Source: Taiwanofungus camphoratus (taxonomy: Eukaryota > Basidiomycota > Agaricomycetes > Polyporales > Taiwanofungaceae). Taken from it: a stretch of 64,000 nt of DNA. This document shows positions 40,119-51,605 of this stretch, piece after piece. The notes under the pieces were generated by a model. The model was not told the DNA's origin. It saw only the letters and a list, made by a program, of their open reading frames with translations, and did no database searches. The stretch is taken from positions 3,720,001-3,784,000 of the forward strand of contig CP021220.1 of the NCBI GenBank assembly GCA_003999685.1, given 5' to 3'. Positions within the stretch are counted from its first letter, which is position 1; each line of letters begins with the position of its first letter. A program made the translations under genes and the position numbers.

Positions 40119-40719
40119 AATGGGAAATGGTAGTGACCGACTCCGACTATGCACGCACTATAAGTATCCTCTACGAGGGCCCAACCTGACCATCCCGGAG
40201 GTCGTCTCGATGGCAAGGTGCTACCTGGAGTTAGTGGTCTGCCTTGCACGGACTCCCGAGTCGTTGGGTTTCGGGCGGACATTTTTGTCGCGCGATGGAC
40301 ATTCAAGCTAGGGATCAAACAGCCCTAAAGCAACTCTTCAAGGTGAAGTCCCTCTGAGCTTGGATCTGCCAGTGTGCTACAATTTGAAATTTATTCAATA
40401 CATCCGAGGTCGACGAATGCTAACTCACCGGGAGAAAGCGCTGAAAGCGCATTGTCGAAGTAGTTGGCCAATTTTACTGCGCAAGTCCCGACAGTATGAT
40501 TAGGCATGTCACATGTCGATAAAGAGGGTGTGTCGTTGTTATCGACACCATGACGCAGGCGTTGAGTTCCTAATTAGGAAAACCCCAAACAACGGACACA
40601 CAAGGCGTGCGACAAGCCGGAATCGGACTGAGCTCCGGCGTACTGCGTTCAACCTCGGAAGCGGCAGGTTCATAGACTGCCTTTGGCTGCCTTTCGGCAA
40701 GTGGCAATACTCGAAACTT
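40119..40719. promoter_or_regulatory. Intergenic; upstream region of FCP1
   Basis: No gene recognised. It must contain the FCP1 promoter. Confidence 0.4.
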
Positions 40720-43700
40720 ATGTCGTCCCCAACAGAATTCCGTCTTCCTCCCGACCTTCCCTATCCCATCAAGATCGTCTCGCACACCGTCCAGCCCTCG
40801 GCCACAGTCGACCGCGGCACGCGCCTGCTTAGCTATTCCTTCACGCATGCTCCTCCTGACGCCACGGCCCAACCCGAGGTCCGGTTCGGAACATGGGATT
40901 CCTCATTTGAGGGCACTGTCGAGAAATGGGGCTTCAAGCAAGGAGAAGCGGTCTCGGCGCGAAAGGCGAAGGAGGTGCCCGCTATCTATGTCACTGAACC
41001 ATGCAAGCACAGCATACAGCTCCATGGCTTGTGTGGAATCTGTGGGAAGGATATGACCAGGTTGGACACTCGACTACGTCCAGTCTGAGTTGTTGATACT
41101 GACTTCTGTTGTAGTTATGACTACACGGGCTACTCTGACGCATCTCGCGCTTCGATACAAATGACGCACCTAGCAGATGGACCACTAGTGTCGCTGGAGG
41201 AGGCCCAGAGAATAGAACGAGAGACCGCGGAGCACTTACTGAAATCACGTAGATTGTCCCTCATCGTTGATCTGGATCAGACAATCGTGCACGCCACGGT
41301 CGATCCAACTGTTGGCGAGTGGATCGCTGAAGGGGAGGCCTGGGAGGCTCGTCAGGCAGCGAAGAACACGGAGTCTGCTCATAATAAAGAACAGGACTCG
41401 GATGATACTGTCTCTGATGCCGCAGATGAAGTGAATCCCAACTGGGAGGCTCTGAAGGACGTCAAGAAATTCAGGCTAGGGCCTGAAGCCCTCGGGCAGC
41501 CCTCGATGCGGGGCTTTAAAGGTAAAGGCAAGGAAAGGTCCATCGAAAACGAAGGCTGTATGTACTACATTAAACCGAGGTGGGTCCTTTTGTATGTATG
41601 CCGGGCGCGTGTGGGCTGATACCACGGAAGGCCTGGTTGGAAGGAATTTTTGGAGACGGTAGCCCCAATATATGAGATGCACGTTTATACAATGGGTACA
41701 CGCGCATATGCGGAGGAAGTATGCGCAGCTATCGATCCTGATGGCAAGATTTTCGGTGGTCGTCTACTCAGTAGAGACGAGAGTGGAAGTATGTCTCTCG
41801 CACACACTTCTTATGTTCCGGATTAACAACATATATTTCAAGGTCTTACGCAAAAGAGTCTGCAGCGACTATTCCCCACAGATCAATCAATGGTGGTGAT
41901 AATTGATGATCGTGCCGATGTCTGGGAATGGAGTCCGAATCTTGTTAAAGTCATACCTTGTTTGTTGTTCTCCTCTATTCCCGGATGGAAGTACTGAATT
42001 AATCGCCCAGACGATTTCTTCATTGGTATCGGGGACATCAACTCCGCCTTCTTGCCTAAACTGGACCCGCTTACGCCTGTTCTCCCCCTAAGCCCCTCTC
42101 TTGCAACCAACACAGGGCCTCCCACTCAAGGTCCTTCCCCTCAACAAGCTGGACAAGAGGCACCATCCGTTTTGTCCGTGGGCCCGTCTCCTTCCACGTC
42201 TGACACAACCTTATCACCTGCTGACCGCATGGAGATCGAAAAGAGCGAGATTCTCAAGCAGAATACCATGGTGCTAGAAGCACAGGTCGAAGAACGGCCG
42301 CTGGCAAAGAAGCAAGAAGCGCTTCAGGAGGCGTCCGCCGAGGGTTCCCAGCCAAGCGATGCGCAAGCAGCCGACCCGGGCTTGAACGGATCAACGGGAG
42401 TCAGCCAGGAGCAGGTCAAGAAGGAGAAAGTAGCGCGCAAGGCCCTTCTGAAGAACGACGATGTAGAGCTCAATCGTGTCAGGAAGGTACGAGTTATCAT
42501 ATCTCCGAAATAGGAATGAGGCGGTTGAAAACACATGAAGATATTGGAAGAGGTCCATAAGCGCTTCTATGACGAATATGATGCACGCCCACCGGATAAG
42601 AAAGGCACCACGCATAGAACAAGTAAACGTTCAGAATCGGTAAGGTACGATGTTAGAGTAAGTCGTACTGTCAAATTTCCAAGTACTCTTTATTGACGCC
42701 TTGTAGGTTATAATTCCCCGAATGCGAGTGGCTACCCTGGAAGGAGTACATATATTGTTCTCCAGTGTAATTCCATTAGATACCCGACCCGAAGCTACCG
42801 ATATTTGGAAGACGGCCCACGCTTTCGGTGCTAAGTGCTATACTGAACTGTCGAGCCGTATAACACACGTCGTCGCAGCTAAGGTAATGTCTCAACCGAG
42901 TCACGCCGGATACACACTTATCCACCTCCTTGCTCTCTGCAGCGCGGCACAGTCAAAGTCGACGCAGCACGACGCCAGGGCGGTATCAATATCGTCTGGC
43001 TGTCGTGGTTCACGGACTCGATCGCACTGTGGCGGCGACAAGATGAGGCGCCGTACCTCATGGACCCAGAGCCCCCGGCGCAGACGAGCGTTGCGAGTCC
43101 TCCTTCGGATCCTCATCAGATATCTTCTGATCCTGAACCAGACGCAGATGACTGGGACGAGGACCGTGCAGCTACCGGCGACGGCAGAGACGCGGGCGGG
43201 GAGTCGCTCGCACTCGATGAAGTCGACTGGGACGAGATCAACAACGAGGTCGAGGCCGCTATGAATGAGAGCGACGACGATGGGGAGGAGGACGGAGACC
43301 AGAGTGAACGGAGCGATAGGAGTGGCATGAAGAGCGGTAATGCATCGGAGGATGAGGGCTCATGGACGGACGAGTCAAATAGCGTCATCAGGTTTGTTGA
43401 AATGTATCCAGAGCTCCAGATTGTTTTGGCTTACTCTCGATACAGCAGTACGACCTCTTCGCCACGGATGAAACGAAAACGACTGCGTAGCGTGACACCG
43501 TCGGAAATCGGGCTCAACGGCAACGTCGATTCGGATGTTCTCCGTTCTCGACTTGCAAAGCGCAAGAAAGTTGCTGCTGAGCGCTCTGGCACCTCCAAGC
43601 TCAAGGAGGGCATCACCGCTGATGAGCTCGTCCAGGGAGTGTCCTCCGCCGCCGAGAATGCTGACGTGGGCTCGTCACCAGCGAACCTCGTTGACGAGGA

Positions 43701-43797
43701 GGACGATGATGAGACGGATGATGACGGTGAAGGGGATGCGGTAATGGACGACGACGAGGATTTCCTCGCCCGAGAACTAGAAGAAGAGTGGGGATAG
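40720..43797 (+). CDS. FCP1: RNA polymerase II CTD phosphatase Fcp1
   Basis: Fcp1 removes phosphate from the Rpb1 C-terminal repeats so that the polymerase can be recycled. ATG 40720 begins MSSPTEFRLPPDLPYPIKIV. CKHSIQLHGLCGICGKDMT is the conserved Cys-rich segment before the catalytic domain. The FCP homology domain follows: LIVDLDQTIVHATVDPTVGEW with the DxDxT motif (41269-41283), then PGWKEFLETVAPIYEMHVYT, GTRAYAEEVCAAIDPDG and IIDDRADVWEW. After a low-complexity linker comes a BRCT domain (about 42740-43050, with GVHILFSSVIPLDTRP, ITHVVAAK, IVWLSWFTDSI) and an acidic tail ending EELEEEWG. About eight introns. A possible last 54-nt intron (43392-43445) is a multiple of three, so it could be kept. 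Confidence 0.93.
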
Positions 43798-45494
43798 CAT
43801 GGCCGTCATATTCCGTTCTCCTTTGTCCGCGCTGTCTTTTTGCATATCTTGCTTTCCGATGCGTGTAGCAGAGCATACATTAGGACGATATACTATACAT
43901 CCTAGCAAATGTAGCAATTTTAGTGTATTTTATGTATATCTGGTATCCTAGAGCACGCACTACCCTGTCTGTCTTCGGCTCATATATACGCAAAAAAGCA
44001 TGAAGCAGACCCTCATAGTCCCTGTTCCTACATGATTTTAGATCAAGATGGTACAGGCTTCATAAATCCTACCCATTGCTCCTGGTGAGGGCCTGGGAAA
44101 TGTGTCCTACCTATGATTATATATCATCACTTTCCGCACCGCTCAGCGCTCCTCGAACAGGTCGAGGAAGTAAGTTGTCGCTCCGTATCATATGCCCTAT
44201 TCGTGGCCGCGGCCTTCTATCTGGCGCGGCGCGGTCCCCTCTGTGTGCCGCAAGCCCCGCAATAAAGAGAAATGTGTCACCCTTCTGGACCATAGAACAC
44301 CTCCGCACGATGCTCTTGCCATGTCCTCAATCAGGACACGTTCCCTTCGTAATGTGCTTGTGGCAGTGCACAGTTTCATCTGCAGGCACGGACTGGGTAC
44401 TGTCAGTGTGTGTGGTCAGGACGGTTACTGCCAAGACGCTTTGCGTGGTTTTTACAGGTTTGGCGCATGATGCACAGCATCGTGCGGCTATAGGAACCCA
44501 TCGTGCGTCCGGTACTCCCTTCCAGCCGCAGACTGCGCCCCAGCTAAGAGTAAGGCACATCCACTGCATGGGCAGGTGCACAGCTAGCTACAAATAGCAT
44601 CACTGTGTCTCTCGACCTCGGCACGTCAGCGGGTTGAGCGTTCTCGAAGAAATTTCTTGCCACTGGATGAGAGGCATCCTCCGCTCTCAGTTTAGGGAGG
44701 TGTTAGTATTGACAGTAGGGGTGTCGGTGACGAGACCCTGACGCTTTTCTCTGCGTACCGTGAGGATGTGTCTCAACCCGATCAGGACTGAAAGTGATTG
44801 CAGTAGTGCGTTTGCTGACGGTGATCTACCCACGTTGCACCACCCCCAATGCCGCCATGGGCTAAAGAGGTTCCATGCGCACCTGCGTATGTAGTAGTCT
44901 CCGACTCGTAGATACTAAGGAGACATCATCTTGAGGATGAAGAAGGCTGAGATCTCACAAGCGATTGCAACATGTCCAACCTCAAGAAACATTCAGAACT
45001 GGAGTTGTAGACATGAGATAGAACGCTAAATACATAAAAATCTTGAAACAAACTGCTTCAGAATATTTCAGCTGCAGCAGTGATTGACGGTTGACCCCAG
45101 TGTGGTCCTCACGCGCGGCTGTGGGCCTTGTACTTCCAGCAATTTGAGCTAGCGGTGTTCGTCAATGTTCAGCCTTCATGGCCGGTAGTCTCTTATGCCT
45201 GTTTCGTTTATTCCTGGCCTCGAATCTATGCCAGAACGAGAGCAAATTCATGGTGACGACCGAGGATATTGTCACATAGGGTTGCAAACTTCGAGTTGTA
45301 ACTTGGCAGCGGGATCATTCTGTCGGCAGGTGACCTTTGATCAGGCGTCAGCGACTCAGACTGCAACCACGCTATCCGAGTCGGGTCCGAGACGGCTGAC
45401 CGATGGATATCCATTTCATCTGCAATACTAATGCATCTTGACCCAATCTTTGTGTAGGACCAATACAAGCCCTTGCAATTTGGGCTTTATCGAG
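43798..45494. other. Intergenic of 1.7 kb, no gene confirmed
   Basis: A plus-strand frame at 44076-44597 and overlapping minus-strand frames have no motif or clear splice pattern. The first 200 bp are probably the FCP1 3' UTR. Confidence 0.4.
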
Positions 45495-46939
45495 ATGTCG
45501 AGCGCAACAAGTACTGAAGTAATCCCTGTTTTCCTGAATCCTCGACCGCTCGCACGTTCTGCTGGGCGCTTCATTTTACTCCCCCTTCTTCCCTATAGGC
45601 CTTCCCTGAAGCCGCTGCCTTTGGAGATCTGGTCGAAGATCCTATCTTATGTATTTGATCATTACGAGGCTGATACCTCAAAGCCTCGCTGGGCCCGTGA
45701 GGAACTCAGGCAAGGGTTACTGGCCGTGTGCAAGGAGTTGCAGGTTCGTCGAACGCTTATTTGCAGTCGCCGGCAGGTATTGTATAAGTATTTGTACAAT
45801 ACATGTTACGGTACGCACTGTGTATTCGAACTCTTACTCATCGCTTGTCCGTGTCATGCATTTAGATCGTCGCTCTACCGCTTTTCTACGGACACGTTCA
45901 TATCACCTCACTCCCCTGCCTGCAGAAGTTCACGGAACGTTTGCATACAGCAGATCAGAAATGGGATTCAATCCGTCGTATTCCATATTCCACGCCCGGA
46001 CGATGGGTACAAAGACTTGGTCTTTGGGATCTCAATATCAGTTTGATGTCGGAGGCGTACACAGTCGATGCTCTCCTCACTCAACTCTTTCCGTTACTCC
46101 CTTTCCTGGAAAAACTCACGTTGAATCCCAGCCTTACAATCAGCTCTCGCGTCGTGAAAAGCCTCTCGTATCGGGAAGGGATAGCCAATCTTCGCTCCAT
46201 CAAGGGAATCAAACTGGACCCCTCGCCCAGCGTCAGTGAAGATGCCTTCGTTGACTTATTGTGCTTTTGTATTAATTTGGAGGAGCTCGACGTTGTGGGA
46301 AGTGGCATTGATATAACGGATTTTACAATGCCAGATACTCATGAAGCATTTGATCAGTCCAAGTCTCTCCAGCTTCCACGTCTCCGCAAGCTCGTTCTGC
46401 TCTCGACGTCATGCTCGCCTCTCATGTACGCATTACTGCACTCATCACTGCCCTCCCTGCGCTATCTCATCATAACACCTTACGACGAGAGTTTTGTCCC
46501 GACGTCCCTCGTCCCCCGCTTTATCCAGGCACATGGGCAAATGCTCACCTCACTCCATTTGTTTACTCCAAAAGTCTGGCCTGTGATGCTACTGCCCTCG
46601 CCCGTCACAATTTTACAGACATGTCCCAATCTATATCACCTTTCTCTCGAAGATCCACTCCCAGTTCTAGCACTACGTCCTCCCGTTACATCACACGATT
46701 TGCATATCCTATCTATTCCTAGGCCACGTCCCGAATTTCTTACCGTACTGGAGTCGTTACTCCCAAAGATGCCATCGCTGACAGCCGTCAGAGCGCGCGA
46801 CGTGCGATGGCTAAGACCAGGAATGTCGATGCGTGCACAGCAAGCAGGTGTACAGGGTGAAATGGTGGAGTGGAAGCGTAGGCTGGCTCGGAGGGGCATA
46901 CAGATGCTCGATGCCGAATGGAAGCCTGGGGCCCAGTGA
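45495..46939 (+). CDS. F-box-like/LRR-like protein, first paralog
   Basis: Two exons (45495-45743 and 45866-46939) encode 440 residues in frame. An F-box-like segment, LKPLPLEIWSKILSYVFDHY, lies near residue 38. Many Leu-rich stretches follow (LLTQLFPLLPFLEKLTLNPS, NLEELDVVGSGIDI, LRKLVLLSTS, LPSLRYLIITPY, CPNLYHLSLEDPLPVL), like irregular leucine-rich repeats. Such proteins are usually substrate adaptors of SCF ubiquitin ligases and are strongly expanded in Agaricomycetes. The function here is unknown. The gene is followed by a kinase-like gene on the same strand. Confidence 0.78.
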
Positions 46940-47593
46940 CATAGGACAATCTAAACCCATGTCCTTTGAAGCCTGTGTACATTATAGGTGTGTTTTGTGT
47001 AATCCTTGTGCTTTGTACAACCTCTGCTCTTGCGACAATATTGCATTCTGGTTTCACTATCGCAGCTCTTGAGATATACATAGCATTGGTTCTATTCCCT
47101 ATACAAAAAAAGCTAATCAGTTGCACAGGTGAGTATGAGATGGATTCGTGGTATCCGCGTGTAGTGCGTCATCCTGCCTTTGTCAACGATGCACCACCAA
47201 TTGTATCTACAATTCCCGAGGAGTTGAAAGTTCTGGCATTAGCGTCGGTGATCTCACGTGACCATGACAGAAACATTGAAGTTTTGTTCCTACTCCTTCT
47301 GCGAGGTGTTCTTGAGCACCAGTGCAGTATATGTGAGTACGTTGGCTGCTTCCGCCATATGTTGACATCGTTAGTTATTCTTATGCTAGGCTTTAACCTG
47401 GGTGCCACTCGGAAGTATTTATACAAACAGCTTTGACCGTGGCCACATGTCCAGCCACAGCGTTGGGATAGAGATACAATGTCCGATTAGGATGGTTCGG
47501 CTCGCATAAGAGGCTTGCGTTGAGTTGTGTTTATGCCCCAATTGCTCTTGCCTTTTACCACTGTCATCAGTCCATCGCATACTGCATAACACG
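46940..47593. other. Intergenic, no gene confirmed
   Basis: A frame over 46966-47436 lacks an ATG at its start and has no motif, so I do not accept it. The region ends at the start of the kinase-like gene. Confidence 0.4.
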
Positions 47594-48353
47594 ATGCCCA
47601 GAGGATCGAGCATTGACATCATCTTTGACCGGTCGACCGTCTATCGGCTATGGGCTTCTGAAAAGAAGTCGCCCGACCTCATCGCGAGATTGACGACAGA
47701 ATTCGTATACCACAATGAAACCCAGCAAGATCCTCTATACGGGCCGCTGAATGGATCTCGAATATATCACGCAATCCTGGAGACATACCAGTCTCCGCTA
47801 GTGGTTCCCCAACAACAGCCTCTTCAAGTCGCAGTGAAATGGGTCCGCGGGCAATATGCCATCGACAAACTCCGCTACGAAGCGGCTCTCTATACAGAGG
47901 AATTACTTCCACTTCAAGGCGATGTCGTACCAAAATTCTATGGTATCTTTGCTGCCAACATAGACGGAGTGGCCGTTGGATGCCTCGTACTGGAGTGGTG
48001 CAAGGGGATGTACCTTTCGTCAATGGAAGAACTGAAGTAAGTCATATTGGGAGCGTCTGCAATGCATTTGTTCACTCGAAAGCAGCCGCAAGCGCATGTT
48101 GGCCGCGTCCCGTCTTCACCGTGCTGGTGTAATTCATGGAAACCTGCGCGACGGACATCACTTTTTGATTGCCTCAGATGGTGGCATTCGTATTGTTGAT
48201 TTTGCCTCGGCCCAATTCCACATGTGTTCTGGTGAGTTTCCGGCTCTCTATATTAATAGGGAGGGGGAGGTGCCGCTGGGATGTGACGAGCTTTACGATT
48301 TGGAGATACGCTTCGGTAGGAACTGGAGCCGGGGCCCTGCCCAAATATACTAA
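47594..48353 (+). CDS. Small protein-kinase-like protein, first paralog (probably catalytically weak or dead)
   Basis: Exon 1 is 47594-48036; exon 2 begins at 48083 or 48086 and ends at 48353, giving about 237 residues. Kinase-like landmarks: VAVKWVRGQ (Lys), RYEAALYTEELL (helix C Glu), CLVLEWCKG (hinge), LHRAGVIHGNLRDGHHFLI (catalytic loop, with Asn where HRD or HGD has Asp) and IRIVDFASAQ (DFG changed to DFA). It is about 68 % similar in layout to the gene at 53454-54308 on the other strand. Fungal single-domain kinase-like proteins with HGxx loops are common in Agaricomycetes; function unknown. Confidence 0.75.
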
Positions 48354-48446
48354 CCGATATGTGGATGAGCCAATGCACCAGTACCGTATTATGTGGTAAT
48401 TAAAATAATTGTATATTATATAATATAAAAAAGCAAATATATTGTT

Positions 48447-48557
48447 GCCCGCCTAGCTCAATCGGATAGAGCGTCAGACTCTTATGGCATACGCTACGAG
48501 CATAGCCAAGGCGGGGAGGTGATCTGAAGGCTGCGAGTTCGACCCTCGCGGTGGGCT
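48447..48557 (+). tRNA. tRNA-Lys(CTT) with long intron
   Basis: Acceptor arms GCCCGCC and GGTGGGC, discriminator T. The D arm is TAGCTCAATCGGATAGAGC, the anticodon stem TCAGA/TCTGA, and the T arm GCGAG-TTCGACC-CTCGC. The loop reads CTCTTA, giving anticodon CTT. About 37 nt after position 37 form the intron. A TTTT run follows at 48564. Confidence 0.92.
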
Positions 48558-48650
48558 AGTAAACTTTTGGATCCCTTCTACCTACACACTTCTCGGTTAC
48601 TTGTACATGGATCTCTCATAATGTCACTTTGCAGCCTCATGCAGTCCCGA

Positions 48651-50134
48651 ATGTCTGACTTGGCCTTCGACGAATCACTGCCGTCCCCAGCTACAGGTGC
48701 TAGTTCTTTATCTCGTTTCCGTCGATCACTGACACGGACCAACGCTTTACCTGCGAGCAACGAAGACCGTACACTCGAGACGTCCTCCGAGTTGCCGAGA
48801 CGTCTGACACTTGTACTTCAGGGTACCTCAGAATATGACAATGCTCCTCGACATCCTAGAGGTTTCATGTCGCGGCCTACAAAAAAATCCACGCCGTTCG
48901 AGCGATTCTTGAAACTTGCGAAGAGAAAGAAGGGCAAGCCAACGGGGACACCCACTACCCATTTGCCGGACTCGTTGCGAGATGATGTTATTAACGATTA
49001 TTCGCATGATCCGCTGGCAGGCGAAGTTGATGAAGGAGATGCTACTGTTCCTTCAGAAGTGGGTCCGACTTCACTGGGCAATGCCACCACACGCTGCGAC
49101 GAAGCAGATTCAAAACTACTAACTAACGAAGACACAGCAGTCCAAGCTGAATGCGAGACAACCTGCGAGGCTGCCGAAGATATACCACCGGAGCCAACGT
49201 TTCTTGCACGTACAATTCAAGGCCTACTGTCTGCCTTGCCATTGTCCTCCTCCTCGACATGCGCCTCCTCGACTGCCTCACCTAGTTCTGATACCACCCC
49301 CTCAGCCCCGCCACAGATTTTGGACTCGAAGCTCGTCTCATTTCTATCCTCGCCCTCAATCATGAACGGCTCGAACCCGAAAGGTAGCCAGAGCGTCTGG
49401 TCCATGTTGGACCTACTTACGTCGAAGGTGGCAGAACCGTGCCAGAACGCGCATGGAGGGGGGGCACATCAAGGGGACTGCAGGGAGAACGACGAAGATA
49501 CTGATACCATCTCAGGGGATGACGACTCGAGCGTGATGCTGTATGCTCCCCTTATACCCGATGCACGGTCCGAAGTCGAAATTGCACGCTCGGAGGTCGT
49601 ATCGCTGGATGAGGAAAGCTGGCGCATCATGTCCAGCAGAGAATACCTGACTACTTCTCGGAGGGAGCACGGAGACGGCCGATCAAGCACTTGGTCCTTC
49701 ATGGGTAGCGAGAAAGAAGAGTGTGTCACTTTGATGCCAGCCACGGAAAGAAAAATTTGGGTGCCATCGACCACCAAGATTTCGCTCGAGGTAAGGTGGT
49801 GGGGATATCGTGTGTGCGCTTGTAACCTCATCACTCGGTGGACATGCATTCACTTACCCGCTCTCTTTTCCCCGCATCCAGTTATCTGCCTCCGCCAATC
49901 CTAGACCTCCTGAACAACCAGCGGATTGAGGCGAGCAAGCGCGCAGCTCTTGTAACGACTGCGTTCAAATGGCTATTGGACCACATTCCTGAAACTGTCA
50001 TACCCCCGCAAGTGCGTCCAGTGCTTCAGCTCCTGAAAGGTCTCGTACCATATCTAGCCTACATTGGTGGATTTGTCGCGTGGACCTGGGGCGCGATCAA
50101 GGGGTTCGACAAAGGTGCGTTGCCTGACCATTAG
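48651..50134 (+). CDS. Hypothetical Ser/acidic-rich protein with hydrophobic C-terminus
   Basis: The preferred start is ATG 48651 (MSDLAFDESLPSPATGASSL); ATG 48621 is possible, and an earlier start would collide with the tRNA. Exon 1 (to about 49796) is low-complexity, with basic patches (TPFERFLKLAKRKKGK) and acidic stretches. Exon 2 (about 49882-50134) reads SYLPPPILDLLNNQRIEASK and ends with a conserved-looking amphipathic and hydrophobic part (LLKGLVPYLAYIGGFVAWTW). The obvious GTAAGG donor at 49791 puts exon 2 out of frame; a donor five bases later (GTGGTG) keeps it in frame, so the splice is uncertain. No known domain. Confidence 0.55.
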
Positions 50135-50518
50135 CGCAACACTTGACGCTCAGTGAGGAGGTAGGCAATGGCGTCATATTGACAGCTACTTGGCTTTTAC
50201 CTGTCGCGCTGATCCCAGGAACATGGGAAGACCATGAGGTGCCAGAAGCAACCCCGGATATCGACTGAGGTCGCAGCAGCTCCCGCAAAAATCTTGACTA
50301 CTCACCGGCGCTATATCGTCGCGCTGATACCCTTTACCTCATATACCTGGCCACTTTCGCAAGGTTGTCTCGTTATCACGACGGACATCCATTCGAAGAT
50401 TCAATGTGAATCTTGATTCAGCCTCAGGAACATGCAATTCTATTCTAATCATCCATCTTGCATCATTATCGCACAGCATTGCTGCCTTTCTATTGAATGC
50501 CCTTCTTGCTATAGTAGA

Positions 50519-51190
50519 TTACTGCGCTTCGGCGAAGAAACTCCTCAGCCATTCTGCCTCCTTCTCCATTTCTTCCATTGTTCGTGGTTCCCTATCTTCG
50601 TCCGCGTCAACTCTGAGCGGTTCGTTCTGCATAAGCGACTCTGTAGTCGCTTGTGATTTGGGCCTGACTTGGAGGTCGAAGTGCATAGTACCCTCGGCTT
50701 GTTCGAGTGCAGGATAGACTTCGTCGTTGTTAGTAAAGCGATCTCCTTTCAATTTACGGGGTAGGAGATGGAAGTGAACGTGAGGGACTGTCTGCCCAGC
50801 AGCCCTACCATCCTGGAAGACGTTAAATCTGCATGGCCGCCAAGTTGGATGGAGTGACTGCTCACCTGGCAGGAGATAGTCAGACCGTCTGCTCCGTATG
50901 CACGCTCTATGACATTGCCGACATGTTGTACGGATGTCATGAGAGAGGTCAGTTCTGGCGTTGTGAGGTCTGCGATACGGGGCACCGGGCGGGTTGGGAG
51001 AACGAGTACATCTGCGAATCAGACAGCAGATTCGAAGCGATGCACAACTTCTTGGAACCTAAGATGACCGGAAACAGATGCGCTTACGTCCTGGAACGAT
51101 GGGCTTAAGATTGACTATAGCACAACTGAGTGCGGTGCGATAGAAAGCCTGGCGGGTGACCTCTATAGTGGAAAAGAACAGACTGGTCAT
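50519..51190 (-). CDS. HIT-family bis(5'-adenosyl)-triphosphatase (FHIT/HNT2-like)
   Basis: It hydrolyses diadenosine triphosphate to AMP and ADP. Exons on the minus strand: 51190-51088, 51011-50866, 50812-50519, giving 180 residues. It starts MTSLFFSTIEVTRQAFYRT, then AIVNLKPIVPGHVLVLPTRP, the helix TSVQHVGNVIERAYGADGLT, and the histidine triad GQTVPHVHFHLLPRK. An acidic helical C-terminus follows. All parts match FHIT in order, and its length (FHIT is about 147-217) is normal. It converges with the hypothetical gene to its left, 384 bp apart. Confidence 0.92.
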
Positions 51191-51605
51191 CGTGAAAGAC
51201 AACGAATAGAATGCTACATATCCATGCGAGAGAAGTTTCCAGCTTATTTCCTCTTGGACCGCATTTACCCGTAACTTCAGTTAGAGCTCCCTTTCGCTGC
51301 TGCGATTCGTGCTGCCAGCCGACATGATCATCTCAAGTCTTCAAACCCACCAGCTGCGTCTCTCTTTCGATGAAGTTCAATTCACAAGTTTGCGGACTGC
51401 GTTCCTGGGCACCCTGCGTTTCCTCGGTGTTGTTATACACCGCCCGCATGAGCCGTCTTTGACTGATCATAGATCGATTTTTGTATCTTACATCCCGATA
51501 GTACAGGTTTTCGCGTGACAAAGAGATTGCACTCCCCATTGAGCGCCACCGACGACGTTTGCCCTTTCTTCTACTAGGACCCTAGCAGATAGCGGCCAAG
51601 TGGAT
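51191..51605. promoter_or_regulatory. Divergent promoter region between FHIT and the second F-box-like gene
   Basis: 415 bp between two diverging start codons. No clear TATA box seen. Confidence 0.45.

Noticed and set aside
43116-43388. Minus-strand Ser-rich frame over the FCP1 acidic tail
   Set aside because: It is the complement of acidic GAX codons in the FCP1 tail, a common artefact.
44076-44597. 173-codon plus frame downstream of FCP1
   Set aside because: Cys-rich but motif-free, with competing minus frames and no promoter or splice support.
46966-47436. Hydrophobic plus frame between the F-box-like and kinase-like genes
   Set aside because: It begins without ATG and overlaps the expected 3' UTR; the hydrophobic run is AT-rich sequence.
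48567-48650. Earlier start for the hypothetical gene at 48651
   Set aside because: The codon at 48567 is TTG and lies 10 bp after the tRNA-Lys gene, leaving no room for a promoter.
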